Positions 28,413 to 39,304 of a DNA stretch of 64,000 nt are shown one piece after another (within the stretch, counting starts at the first letter, position 1; each line of letters begins with the position of its first letter). The position numbers and the translations under genes were made by a program. Source of the stretch: Leptolyngbyaceae cyanobacterium JSC-12 (lineage in GTDB: Bacteria; Cyanobacteriota; Cyanobacteriia; Leptolyngbyales; Leptolyngbyaceae); the NCBI GenBank assembly GCA_000309945.1, contig CM001633.1, positions 1,894,292 to 1,958,291 of the forward strand, written 5' to 3'. Under the pieces are notes generated by a model that was not told where the DNA came from, made no database searches, and was given only the letters and a program-made list of their open reading frames with translations.

Positions 28413-29258
28413 ATGACTAAATTGCTCTTTTCTCGGCTGCGTCAAGCCCGGAAATGGGTCTACCCGTTTGCGGCGTTAGTAACAACCGTGATGCTGATTG
28501 CTGGTCAACCACTTGTTTCCCAAGCGTTGCCTTGGCGGGATCTTATATTTCGAGGCATTCAAGTGATTCAGCTTTCTAATCTTTCCGATCAGCAGGAAGT
28601 AGAGATTGGTCGGCAAATCAATAATCAACTAGTCGGACAACGGATTCGACTTTTGCAAAACCCTGAAATTACCCAATACGTGAACCAGATTGGGCAACGA
28701 TTAGCGACTCAGAGTAGCCGTCCTGGAATCCCTTACACTTTTCAAGTGGTAAACGATAACAGTGTGAATGCGTTTGCGACGATGGGAGGGTTTGTTTACG
28801 TCAACCGAGGGCTATTGATGCTAGCAGATAATGAGGCAGAGTTGGCTAGTGTCATGGCTCATGAGATTGGGCATATCGCTGGACGCCATGCTGTGAAGCA
28901 AATGCGGGAAACGGCGATCGCGAGTGGTCTTGTAGGTGCTGCTGGGTTGGACCGGAATACGGCTGCCAATATTGGGGTAGAACTGGCATTCAAACGTCCT
29001 AATAGCCGTCGAGATGAGTACGAAGCAGATACCTTAGGACTAGAAACGATGCGTCGTTCTGGATATGCGCCCTCTGCAATGGTGAGCTTCATGAGTAAGC
29101 TATTGCGGGGTGGTGGCTCTGTCCCAACGTTTTTGAGTACTCATCCAGCGACCTCTGAACGGATTAGCCGGTTACAACAGTCGATTAGTCAATCCAGTGA
29201 TTTTGGTGATGGATTAGATAGCCGAGTTTATCGGGCACGGTTGCGATCTCTGTCTTAA
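28413..29258 (+). CDS. Secreted M48-family metalloprotease
   Basis: The 281-aa protein has an N-terminal signal (FAALVTTVMLIAGQPLVSQA) and a Peptidase_M48 domain. The zinc motif HEIGH sits in ASVMAHEIGHIAGRHAVKQM (about residues 146-165), and the third ligand Glu is in NSRRDEYEADTLGLETM. The fold and size match the BepA/LoiP-like periplasmic proteases that monitor outer-membrane proteins, without a TPR tail. No clear operon partners. Confidence 0.9.
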   Translation: MTKLLFSRLRQARKWVYPFAALVTTVMLIAGQPLVSQALPWRDLIFRGIQVIQLSNLSDQQEVEIGRQINNQLVGQRIRLLQNPEITQYVNQIGQRLATQSSRPGIPYTFQVVNDNSVNAFATMGGFVYVNRGLLMLADNEAELASVMAHEIGHIAGRHAVKQMRETAIASGLVGAAGLDRNTAANIGVELAFKRPNSRRDEYEADTLGLETMRRSGYAPSAMVSFMSKLLRGGGSVPTFLSTHPATSERISRLQQSISQSSDFGDGLDSRVYRARLRSLS

Positions 29259-29307
29259 TGAACAACAGTTCTATGACAGTTTTACAAAAGCACACGAGTA
29301 AAAATCA

Positions 29308-30072
29308 TCAAATCCGATTTAGCAACGTTTGGCGATGAGCGAGCACCTGAGCAGGCTCGATTCGGGTGATTACCTCATCAAGCTGCAATACCCGTTGAGC
29401 CTCGGTGAAAACGTTCACTTGATACACTAATCGGTTTGAGATATCCAAACCAGTGAGCCACCCACTCTTGGGATGGTAAGCACCTGTGTCAATGTCTAGC
29501 CAGCCATGTCCTTGGGCGAGTTCGCCAGGAGCAACCTTGGGTAAGGTAAAAGTAATCGTGTGTCCTGTAATGATGAGTTTGTCTGGGAAGTAAGGTTTAG
29601 AGGTACTATGGAATTCGTCACGAATCCAGCAAAACTCTTGAGTTGATTGAGCTTCGATTGGTAATAAGGGATGGACTCCTGCATGAACCAGCCAAATATC
29701 GTCTAAGTCGAGATGGGTTGGTAATGTTTTCATCCAGTTGAGATGTTCTAGCAAAACGCCTGTGTCACCATAGCTCGCAAGAGTTGCCCGTCCTCCACTG
29801 TAGAGCCAGGCTTGGAGCGCAGGGGTAAAAGGGCGCCCGTTGGGAAATGCATCCATCATGAGTTGTTCATGGTTTCCCAACAAGCAGGTGTAATTACTGT
29901 GTTGCACAAAGCTAACAACGTGAGCACTGTCGGGACCTCGATCAATTAGATCTCCCAAAAAGTAGACACGGTCTTGCTTACCCGGTGCGATCGCGTCTAA
30001 TAGTGTCATCAATCCATTGTAATGTCCATGAACATCGCCAATAATGATCCGACGATGACCCGTTCCGCTCAT
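29308..30072 (-). CDS. PPP-family metallophosphoesterase / protein phosphatase
   Basis: Starting at the ATG at 30072 (MSGTGHRRIIIGDVHGHY; the open frame runs further to 30168 without support), the protein is 254 aa. Dinuclear metal motifs are complete: GDVHG, GDLIDRGPDS, GNHE, and the later His motifs GHT and VHAG. The GDxHG/GDxxDRG/GNHE series defines the PPP phosphatase and bacterial PrpA/ApaH-like group. The substrate (phosphoprotein or dinucleotide polyphosphate) cannot be decided from sequence. Confidence 0.85.
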   Translation of the reverse strand: MSGTGHRRIIIGDVHGHYNGLMTLLDAIAPGKQDRVYFLGDLIDRGPDSAHVVSFVQHSNYTCLLGNHEQLMMDAFPNGRPFTPALQAWLYSGGRATLASYGDTGVLLEHLNWMKTLPTHLDLDDIWLVHAGVHPLLPIEAQSTQEFCWIRDEFHSTSKPYFPDKLIITGHTITFTLPKVAPGELAQGHGWLDIDTGAYHPKSGWLTGLDISNRLVYQVNVFTEAQRVLQLDEVITRIEPAQVLAHRQTLLNRI

Positions 30073-30215
30073 GCGATCGCCTTTAGTTTTGTAGACAGCA
30101 CTAGAATAACTTGTAGCCCAAATCCACTGTAGCGTTGCGCTCACGGTAGTATAGGGCACTAAGCTCATTATGCCCCGTTTTCTCTAGCGAATCCCATTCA
30201 CTGCTCCAAACATCA

Positions 30216-30273
30216 CAGTCAATTTTAGAAACTTTACTGATGCTTTATTGGAAGCCGCATTCTAAATTGACTG
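30216..30273. repeat. Imperfect inverted repeat
   Basis: CAGTCAATTTTAGAA and TTCTAAATTGACTG face each other 29 bases apart between two minus-strand genes. It could form a stem or be a two-site operator. Confidence 0.4.
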
Positions 30274-30360
30274 TCCAGGCGGGGTGTAGATTTTGCCAAA
30301 AAGCTTAGGATACTACCAGGTATTCAAATGTCAAGTTTGGATTCAGCAGTTCCTCTCAGA

Positions 30361-31086
30361 CTAGCGCCCGATGGCTCTGAGAATACGCTGTAACCCAGCA
30401 AACATCTCTTGAGCAGGGGTTGGCTTAACTCCCATTACCTGGGCAAAAATCTCGTCTAATCTTTCCAGGGTCGGTTTTTGTGTTTCCTCAGCAATCAGGG
30501 TATATCCTTCAGAGGTTTCTGCCCATACCTGCCACAGCGAAGGATAACATCGTATCAAGGCAGATCCTTCTAGAGGTTTTAAGTAGTAGCAAGGCTCAAT
30601 TGTATTGAGAAAGCGCTCTCGTAGTTTACGAGCAGCGTAACCAATACCTACAACACTGACATCTTCCATCCGGGGATTGAACAGAATAACCGGGCGATCG
30701 CCCGCAGCATTGGCAATTTGTTCAACTACCCCAACTTCAACGGCTGAAGGGGCAACAAATACAAACACCCGATCTTCAGATAAGACTAATTGTTCAACGG
30801 GTGTAGTTTGCCGAGTTCCCTGAATATCAATGCTCTGAATGTTATAAGGGCTACCTGCCCATTCTCGCCGGGCTAATGCGGCTGCTCCTGCATCAGTGAA
30901 GAATACTTTCAAGTGAGAACCATACTCTTCAAATACAGACAGGTACTGGTAGGCAGGCTGCATCGGCTTTAGCTCTGGAATAGCAATCTCTACTTGCAAG
31001 CGACTGTAGCCAGCCTCTAAAGCTGCCTGAGTAGCAGTTCGAGCTTGCGCGATCGCGTCATCCAGGGTTCCAGGAAAATCAACCAT
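30361..31086 (-). CDS. DUF1995 family protein
   Basis: The 241-aa soluble protein matches DUF1995: start VDFPGTLDDAIAQARTATQA, central VFVAPSAVEVGVVEQI and VILFNPRMEDVSVVGIGYAAR, and C-terminal FLNTIEPCYYLKPLEGSALI. The family is conserved in cyanobacteria and plastids (LPA3 in Arabidopsis is linked to photosystem II assembly). It starts 5 bases after the pdhC stop, so the two are cotranscribed; this does not itself link their functions. Confidence 0.85.
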   Translation of the reverse strand: MVDFPGTLDDAIAQARTATQAALEAGYSRLQVEIAIPELKPMQPAYQYLSVFEEYGSHLKVFFTDAGAAALARREWAGSPYNIQSIDIQGTRQTTPVEQLVLSEDRVFVFVAPSAVEVGVVEQIANAAGDRPVILFNPRMEDVSVVGIGYAARKLRERFLNTIEPCYYLKPLEGSALIRCYPSLWQVWAETSEGYTLIAEETQKPTLERLDEIFAQVMGVKPTPAQEMFAGLQRILRAIGR

Positions 31087-31091
31087 TACCG

Positions 31092-32399
31092 TTAAAGTGT
31101 TAGGGATTGAGGATTAGTTTCAATCAACGTTGCTAGATCTTTTAGAAATGCTGCTGCGTGAGCACCATAGATGACTCGATGATCACAGGTGATGTTCACT
31201 TGCATTTGGCGCTTTACACCCAGTAAGCCATCATCCGTTGCCACTACAGTTGGACGAGACGCCCCGACTGCCAGGATAGACCCCATACCAGGAGGCAAAA
31301 TTGCGTCAAACCGATCAACTCCAAACATGCCCAAATTTGAGATAGCAAAGGTTCCTGTGCTGTATTCATCAGGTTGAAGTTGTTTAGCTCTAGCGCGATC
31401 CACCAAATCCTTCCAGGTGCGAGAGAGATTGTAAAGATCCACCTTATCCGCATTTTGCAGAACCGGTGTGATTAACCCGCCGTCATCCATCGCAACCGCA
31501 ACTGCAATGTTGATTGAAGCGGGGTAATAAATGCTTTGGTTGGTAAAGTTGGCATTGACTAATGGGTGTTTTTGTAACGTCACAGCAACCGCCTTTGCTA
31601 GCAGTGCCGTCATTGTGACGCCTTTGGACTTGACTTGTTTGTAAAGTTTATCTAGATTGTCCGTCGTGATCGTGTAACCAACGTGGAAAGTTGGGACTTC
31701 CAGGCTCACGAGCATATTACGAACAACGGCATTCTGAAGGGTGGTCAGCGGCACTTGTTGACCAGGTGTTACTGGCACAGCGGCAGGCACCGGAGTAGAA
31801 CGAGCAGATGGAACAGCCACAGGTGCTGGTGCTGGCATTGTTGCAGGAGCCACAGATGGGATAGTGGGGGTACGCCCAGCCGCCGCTTCTACATCATCCG
31901 CCACAATCCGTCCATGAGGCCCGGTACCTTTAAGGGTTCTTAAGTCAACTTTGAGTTCTTTAGCTAGTTTCCGTGCTCGTGGAGATGCAACCAGGCGACT
32001 ATTGTTACTAAGTGCACCATTGGGGGTAGTTTCTGCTGAGGCTGTAATTACCTGAGGCTGAACATCAGGAGCACTGGTTTTTAGGGCAGAGGAAGTTGGG
32101 GCTGGGACTGAAACTTGTTGCTGTGCGGTTTCGATTTCAGCTTCAGTTTCAGCAATCAAAGCGATCGCTGCGCCAACGGGTGCCATTTCTCCAGCCGGAA
32201 CCACAATCGCAGCGAGATAGCCTTCGTAAAACGACTCCACATCCATGTCTGCCTTGTCAGACTCCACCACGACAACGGTTTCGCCTTTTTCCACTTTGTC
32301 CCCTGGAGATTTAACCCAGGAAACAATCTTTCCCTCGGTCATCGTGGAACTAAGAGCAGGCATGAAAACTTCATTAATCATGAGGTAAATCCAGGTCAA
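31092..32399 (-). CDS. pdhC: Pyruvate dehydrogenase E2, dihydrolipoamide acetyltransferase
   Basis: Domain order: one lipoyl domain (residues about 9-85; lipoylated Lys49 in VVVVESDKADMDVES), an Ala/Pro/Thr linker, a peripheral-subunit-binding domain (about 145-185, ASPRARKLAKELKVDL...GTGPHGRIVADDVE), and a catalytic 2-oxoacid acyltransferase core with the active-site motif CDHRVIYGAHAAAFL near the C terminus. The enzyme transfers acetyl groups to CoA in the pyruvate dehydrogenase complex. The likely start is Met7 (32381), which gives MINEVFMPALSSTM. Single lipoyl domain as usual for cyanobacteria. Confidence 0.95.
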   Translation of the reverse strand: MTWIYLMINEVFMPALSSTMTEGKIVSWVKSPGDKVEKGETVVVVESDKADMDVESFYEGYLAAIVVPAGEMAPVGAAIALIAETEAEIETAQQQVSVPAPTSSALKTSAPDVQPQVITASAETTPNGALSNNSRLVASPRARKLAKELKVDLRTLKGTGPHGRIVADDVEAAAGRTPTIPSVAPATMPAPAPVAVPSARSTPVPAAVPVTPGQQVPLTTLQNAVVRNMLVSLEVPTFHVGYTITTDNLDKLYKQVKSKGVTMTALLAKAVAVTLQKHPLVNANFTNQSIYYPASINIAVAVAMDDGGLITPVLQNADKVDLYNLSRTWKDLVDRARAKQLQPDEYSTGTFAISNLGMFGVDRFDAILPPGMGSILAVGASRPTVVATDDGLLGVKRQMQVNITCDHRVIYGAHAAAFLKDLATLIETNPQSLTL

Positions 32400-32529
32400 A
32401 GAGCATCTAGAACGCAGAATAGTCTTGGTTCAGAAGTTGAACGAACAAATTCAGCCGATGGTTAGGAGCAGCCAAGTAAAACCTTTGGCCAACACGAGTA
32501 ACAGCTTTAAATTCTACTAAATTCCGTAC

Positions 32530-32994
32530 TTAAACTGCGCCACGAATTTCTTCAACCACCCCATCACGCAGCAAAATCTCTACTTGCATTTTGTCAATCA
32601 AGTTATCACCCGTCTCAACTCTAAACACACTTTCGATTTGCCCTTGATTTACTTCTTGATCTAACTCCAACATTTGTACCTGTTGCAGTTGTTGCAAAAC
32701 CTGATTTTTCTGCTCGAGAAATTCGCTTTTCTTTTGGTTGACTTGCAGTTGAATATTTTCAATCTGCTGTACAGTTTCAGGACCAGGTGGTTTAAGCGAC
32801 TGTTTTTGGATCTCAGCAATCATCCGCTGCGCTTGCATTTCTAACTGCTGCAACTGGTTATCAACCTGGTTGATTTGAGCCTGGAGTTGCTGTTGAGCTT
32901 CTTCTTTCCAGCGAGGAGTGACAATTGCTTTGACGTTAACAGTACGCTTTAGAAGCAGTTGGGAAGGAGGGACATCCATAAACGCTTTACTCAA
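32530..32994 (-). CDS. YlqD family protein
   Basis: The 154-aa protein is a long coiled coil (about 25-105, QQQLQAQINQVDNQLQQLEM and QVNQKKSEFLEQKNQ) framed by short beta segments LLLKRTVNVKAIVTPRWKEE and VETGDNLIDKMQVEILLRDG, as in YlqD. Function unknown. Met6 (MDVPPSQL) may be the true start. Confidence 0.82.
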   Translation of the reverse strand: MSKAFMDVPPSQLLLKRTVNVKAIVTPRWKEEAQQQLQAQINQVDNQLQQLEMQAQRMIAEIQKQSLKPPGPETVQQIENIQLQVNQKKSEFLEQKNQVLQQLQQVQMLELDQEVNQGQIESVFRVETGDNLIDKMQVEILLRDGVVEEIRGAV

Positions 32995-33104
32995 TCAGGG
33001 TCATACGCATATGCCCGTTAAAGAGGCCTTTAGCGGACAGTTTACAAACCAACGAGAAGGTATCACTCAGAACAATACGGCAATGCAGTGAAGCATTCCA
33101 TTGT

Positions 33105-35084
33105 TCAAACAAACATCTCGTTAATCATACCCTGGTAGCGATCCATCACAACGTTTCGACGAATTTTTAGGGTTTGAGTTAGCAAACCATTTTCGATAGA
33201 GAAAGGTTCTAGGATCAGGCGGAAAGGTCCAATGCGGTCATCAGGACGATAACCAGGACGATTTTGCACTTCGCGGTTGAGTTCTTTTCGGATTAAGTCT
33301 TGAATGGGTTTGCTATCAAGGGAGAGAGGAGGGAGGGAGGAAGCGGAGGGGTCTGTCGTAGTGGAAGACCCCACCCCGGGCAACTCCAGGATGAAACCTT
33401 GAGCGATCGCCCATTTTTCTAGCGCATCCAAATTGGGAACAATGAGTGCTCCCAGGGATTTTTGGTCTTGCCCAACTAGCATGATCTGATCAATGTAGGC
33501 ACTTCGGAGACAGGCATCTTCAATCGGCTGAGGCTCAATATTTTCACCATTCGTGAGCACGATCGTGTCTTTGGCGCGTCCGGTAAGCACCAGGTCATTT
33601 TCTTTTGTGACCCAGCCCAGATCACCGCTATCAAACCAGCCTTCTGGGTCGATTGCTTTTCGGGTGGCTTCGGGGTTGTTATAGTAGCCCTGCATAATTT
33701 GAGGACCACGAATTAGGACTAATCCGCGCTCTCCTACCGGTAAAGGTTTGCGACTTTCTGGATCGACAATCCGAATTTCAGTTCCAGGGATAGGTTGCCC
33801 AGCCGAGCCGCGCAGATTACGCCAGGGACGGCGAGCATTCGTAACTGGTGAAGTTTCAGTTAAACCATACCCGACTAAGACTTCAATGCCCATGATTTCA
33901 AAAAAGTCATCAATATGACGGGCAAGGGAGCCGCCACCGCTAATTGCCTGGCGGAACTGTCCGCCTGTTGCGGCTTCTCGGACTTTGCTATAAACAATCT
34001 TTTCACCTAAAGCGTGGAGCGGAGCCAGGATCACTATCTGTGCCAGTGCCAGTAGGCGCACAGGCAGGGAGGGTTCCCGATTTAAAAGCTCCAGATTGTT
34101 CCAAACACGACGGGCATGAATGTAGCGGTGACTGATATTCAGGAAGAAATGAATTAGTTTTTGCTTTTTCTCTGGTTGTTCTCGAAACTGCTTTTGCACA
34201 CCTTCGTACACTGATTCCCAAATGCGCGGTACGCTAACCATGTACTGGGGTTTGAAATCTTTCAGGTCTTTTTTGACGGTACGGATGCTGGTATAAATTT
34301 GGGTGCAACCTTGGGATAGTAAAAAATACTCAGCACTACGCTCGTAGGCGTGCCAGGTGGGGAGGATACTGAGGACGCGATCGCCTAGTTTTGGTTGCAC
34401 AACTGCTCCCAAGGTTTCAACCTGGTGCAGTAGATTCCCGTGGCTCAACATAGCACCTTTCGGCTTACCTGTGGTACCAGAGGTGTAGATCAGGGTGGCT
34501 AGATCCTGCCTGCTCCGGTTAACGGGTTGCAGAGAATGATTCGCGCCCAGATTCATCAACTGAATAAAGTTCAAGATTTTAATTCCAGTGTTTTCTGGGG
34601 GTGTTTCATCGGTCAGCAGAGCCACAAAGTTGAGGGGAAGGTCACTAAGGCGATCGCGGAGCTTGCTGAATGTTGCTACATCTTCAACAACCAGCGCGAT
34701 AGAGCCGCTGTTTTCTAGCAAAAAATGCAACTCGTCTTTGTCTGCCTGGGAACTACGAACAGCGTTGACTGCACCCGCCATCATCATGCCCTGGTCAGCG
34801 ATCAGCCAGCGGGGACTGTTATCCGCAAATAAACAAATGCGATCGCCTGGTTGAATCCCCAAAGCTTGAAGCCCGGAGGCACATTGCTGAATCTGCTCGT
34901 AAAGCTGAGCGAATGTGAGCTTGACGGGTGGTTTCAAGTGGGGCGCATGGAGTGCAGTAGCCTGGTTAAAGCGCTGGGCTGCAATTGCCCAAATTTCTGG
35001 AATAGACTGCACATCATAGTCAACCGCCTGGCTCAACTTCTGACGATCGACTTCAGTCATGGTGTAGGCACTGACGCGGCTCAT
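33105..35084 (-). CDS. aas: AMP-forming acyl-ACP/acyl-CoA synthetase
   Basis: This 659-aa ANL-superfamily enzyme has the adenylation motif LIYTSGTTGKPKGAMLSHGN, the acyl-pocket block VLVGYGLTETSPVTNARR, the hinge YNNPEATRKAIDPEGWFDSGD and KDTIVLTNGENIEPQP. It activates long-chain fatty acids; cyanobacterial homologues (Synechocystis Slr1609) recycle free fatty acids as acyl-ACP. Residues about 570-592 contain a Ser/Thr/Pro low-complexity insertion, encoded by GGAGGG-type repeats, before the C-terminal catalytic segment. Single gene. Confidence 0.92.
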   Translation of the reverse strand: MSRVSAYTMTEVDRQKLSQAVDYDVQSIPEIWAIAAQRFNQATALHAPHLKPPVKLTFAQLYEQIQQCASGLQALGIQPGDRICLFADNSPRWLIADQGMMMAGAVNAVRSSQADKDELHFLLENSGSIALVVEDVATFSKLRDRLSDLPLNFVALLTDETPPENTGIKILNFIQLMNLGANHSLQPVNRSRQDLATLIYTSGTTGKPKGAMLSHGNLLHQVETLGAVVQPKLGDRVLSILPTWHAYERSAEYFLLSQGCTQIYTSIRTVKKDLKDFKPQYMVSVPRIWESVYEGVQKQFREQPEKKQKLIHFFLNISHRYIHARRVWNNLELLNREPSLPVRLLALAQIVILAPLHALGEKIVYSKVREAATGGQFRQAISGGGSLARHIDDFFEIMGIEVLVGYGLTETSPVTNARRPWRNLRGSAGQPIPGTEIRIVDPESRKPLPVGERGLVLIRGPQIMQGYYNNPEATRKAIDPEGWFDSGDLGWVTKENDLVLTGRAKDTIVLTNGENIEPQPIEDACLRSAYIDQIMLVGQDQKSLGALIVPNLDALEKWAIAQGFILELPGVGSSTTTDPSASSLPPLSLDSKPIQDLIRKELNREVQNRPGYRPDDRIGPFRLILEPFSIENGLLTQTLKIRRNVVMDRYQGMINEMFV

Positions 35085-35259
35085 GGGGGATGACTCCTGC
35101 GAAGATGAGAAACTTAACCTGAACGATATATAGCCTTAATTCAACCCTATTCCACTGAGAAACAGTAGAGATTTCTGATAGACACAATTAGTTTTGTCCA
35201 CAATTGCCGATTTTCTCTAGGTTCGCTAAGCTTTTCGTGTGGTTTTGTAAATTATCCCT

Positions 35260-35544
35260 ATGCCTAGAGCAATTTGGAATGGTGCCGTTTTAGCTGAGAG
35301 CAACAACTGTGAAGTCGTTGAGGGAAATCAGTATTTTCCCCCAGATTCCATCAATCAAAATTACTTTCAAAAAAGCAGCACACATACTGTCTGCAGTTGG
35401 AAAGGAACTGCCAGCTATTACGATATCGTAGTCGATGGTCAAGTGAACAAGGATGCTGCTTGGTACTATCCTGAACCGAAAGATGCAGCAAAAAATATCA
35501 AAGGTTACATAGCTTTTTGGCGAGGAGTCAAAGTCGAGATTTAA
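35260..35544 (+). CDS. DUF427 family protein
   Basis: The 94-aa single-domain protein shows the family pattern IWNGAVLAESNNCEVVEGNQ, VCSWKGTASYYDIVVDGQ, AAWYYPEPKDAAKNIKGYIAF. These small beta barrels are widespread; function is not established. Divergent from aas. Confidence 0.9.
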   Translation: MPRAIWNGAVLAESNNCEVVEGNQYFPPDSINQNYFQKSSTHTVCSWKGTASYYDIVVDGQVNKDAAWYYPEPKDAAKNIKGYIAFWRGVKVEI

Positions 35545-35565
35545 TCAGTATGAATCTCAGCCTCT

Positions 35566-35604
35566 CTCCTTAGCTTTGGATCAACTCCTTAGCTTTGGGT
35601 CAGT
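35566..35604. repeat. Tandem direct repeat
   Basis: CTCCTTAGCTTTGGATCA is followed almost at once by CTCCTTAGCTTTGGGTCA between convergent genes. No function is known. Confidence 0.6.
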
Positions 35605-35676
35605 GAGCCAAGGCTAGTCTGTAAGAGTTGTACATCAGCATCAAGTCAATGCCCCAAAGAATCATCCATGAATGAT

Positions 35677-37680
<2,004 letters not shown>

Positions 37681-37730
37681 TCAAAAATTATAGCACAAAA
37701 GCCTTATAAGCGTTTTTAGGGACGTTTCCT

Positions 37731-38837
37731 GTGGCATTTATAGTAGGGGTGAATAGTATGACGGTTTCAATGTCTCCTATTGGTTTCAATATATCAAAAA
37801 ATAATACACCCATACTAGGATTAATTGTCATTTGTGGTCCTACTGCGATGGGGAAATCGAGTTTAGCGATCGCCCTAGCGAAACGGCTAAATTCTGTCAT
37901 TCTTAGCGCTGATTCGCGCCAAGTGTATCGAGAATTTAACATTGGCACAGCAAAACCTACCCTTGCCGAACAGAAAGAAGTTCCTCACTACCTGATTGAT
38001 ATTTGTGACCCCACGGAAACCTTGACTCTAGCAGAGTATCAAGAACAGGCACAGGCATTGATTGGGAAGAATTGGGAAGCAGAAGCCAGAAGCCAACAGT
38101 CAGGAGGGAGCAATCGGGGGATTGGGTATCAGATATCAGGTATGGATTTGCTTCAACCTCCTCATTCTCTATCTTCTATGCCCCATTCCCTATCCCCTAC
38201 CCCCTATCCCCTGCTCGTCGGCGGTACTGGATTGTATATTCGTGCTATCACCAAAGGGTTGAAAATTCCGCGAGTGCCTCCTCAGCCAATGTTGCGATCG
38301 CAATTGCAGACATTGGGGCAGACGCACTGCTATGCTCTATTGCAACAAGTGGACCCACAATCTGCCAGCAAAATTCATGCCCATGACCAGGTGAGAACAC
38401 TGCGATCTCTGGAAGTGTTTTATACCACGGGTCGCCCCATGTCTGAGCAAGTGGGTGAACACCCTCCTACCTATCCCATCTTGCAAATTGGGTTGGATTG
38501 CGAAGATACAACCCAGAGAGCGCAACGAATTGCCCAAAGAACTCAACACATGGTAGCAAATGGATTTGTGGAAGAAGTCGATCATCTCTGCAAAACATAC
38601 GGGCAAGACTTGCCACTGCTCAATACATTAGGTTATGCAGAATTCAAACACTATCTGTTGGGTAAGTGTTCTCGAGCAGAAGCTATAGAGCAAACGATTT
38701 TACACACACGTCAATTTGCCAAACGACAGCGTACCTGGTTTCGAGCTTACCCAGAAATTGAATGGTTTGATCCAGAGTCACCCAATTTCTTGGAGAAGGT
38801 TTGGCAACGGGTCAACCGTTTCATACAGAACCAGTAG
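37731..38837 (+). CDS. miaA: tRNA dimethylallyltransferase with a repeat-derived insertion
   Basis: The 368-aa protein adds the isopentenyl group to A37 of tRNAs reading UNN codons. Motifs: P-loop GPTAMGKSSLAIALA, SADSRQVYREFNIGTAKP, VPHYLIDICDPTE, LLVGGTGLYI and HTRQFAKRQRTWFR. Between AEYQEQAQAL and LLVGGTGLY lie about 45 extra residues (113-158) rich in Ser/Pro/His/Leu, encoded by a CCCCTATCCCC-type repeat, where the family normally has a few. The first ~27 residues are also an N-terminal extension; Met10 (37758) is another possible start. Confidence 0.94.
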   Translation: MAFIVGVNSMTVSMSPIGFNISKNNTPILGLIVICGPTAMGKSSLAIALAKRLNSVILSADSRQVYREFNIGTAKPTLAEQKEVPHYLIDICDPTETLTLAEYQEQAQALIGKNWEAEARSQQSGGSNRGIGYQISGMDLLQPPHSLSSMPHSLSPTPYPLLVGGTGLYIRAITKGLKIPRVPPQPMLRSQLQTLGQTHCYALLQQVDPQSASKIHAHDQVRTLRSLEVFYTTGRPMSEQVGEHPPTYPILQIGLDCEDTTQRAQRIAQRTQHMVANGFVEEVDHLCKTYGQDLPLLNTLGYAEFKHYLLGKCSRAEAIEQTILHTRQFAKRQRTWFRAYPEIEWFDPESPNFLEKVWQRVNRFIQNQ

Positions 38838-39304
38838 GTCTGGGCAGATAAGTCTGGGCAACTAAGAGGATGCCTTAAAGGCCTGGTTTCTAGTGATTTG
38901 GACGACTAAAGTCGTCACTACAAACTTCAAACACCCCCTAAGATGGTTGAATTAACTCTGACTCGCTCCATCAGTACATAAGCAGATTTACTTAAAATTT
39001 ATACTTTCTTTGCTTAGTTTCCTGGTGAAACTACTACAACTTTACAGACCTCGAATTAGAATCAAGTCGTTCCAATGAGATCGGCTAGGGTGATCTACTC
39101 AACAACGCCCCAAAATTCTTATTTGGTTCTATTTAGGTACAGTACGACCCCGATTGCGAGCATCAACGTTACCAACATCAACAGTGACAAGGGGTTTGGT
39201 CGCTCAATACAATTTTTAACTTTTGACAAATCGTGTGAAGCCTGCCTACTGCGATCGCGGTCAGTACGGATGGGCTTGAATTGCATACATCGAGGAGCCG
39301 TAGC
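38838..39304. other. Intergenic region with a palindromic repeat
   Basis: About 465 bases. It holds the palindrome at 38891-38922; the rest is A/T-rich leader for the PEP-CTERM gene. No ORF with a ribosome site was seen. Confidence 0.5.
38891..38922. repeat. Dispersed palindromic repeat (REP-like)
   Basis: GACGACTAAAGTCGTC is a near-perfect palindrome flanked by TAGTGA and TCACTA. Its form resembles the short AACGACT...AGTCGTT elements scattered in many cyanobacterial genomes. Confidence 0.5.

Noticed and set aside
38160-38216. Possible CRISPR-like or tandem array
   Set aside because: The units are degenerate pyrimidine-rich short repeats without constant spacers, and they lie inside miaA.
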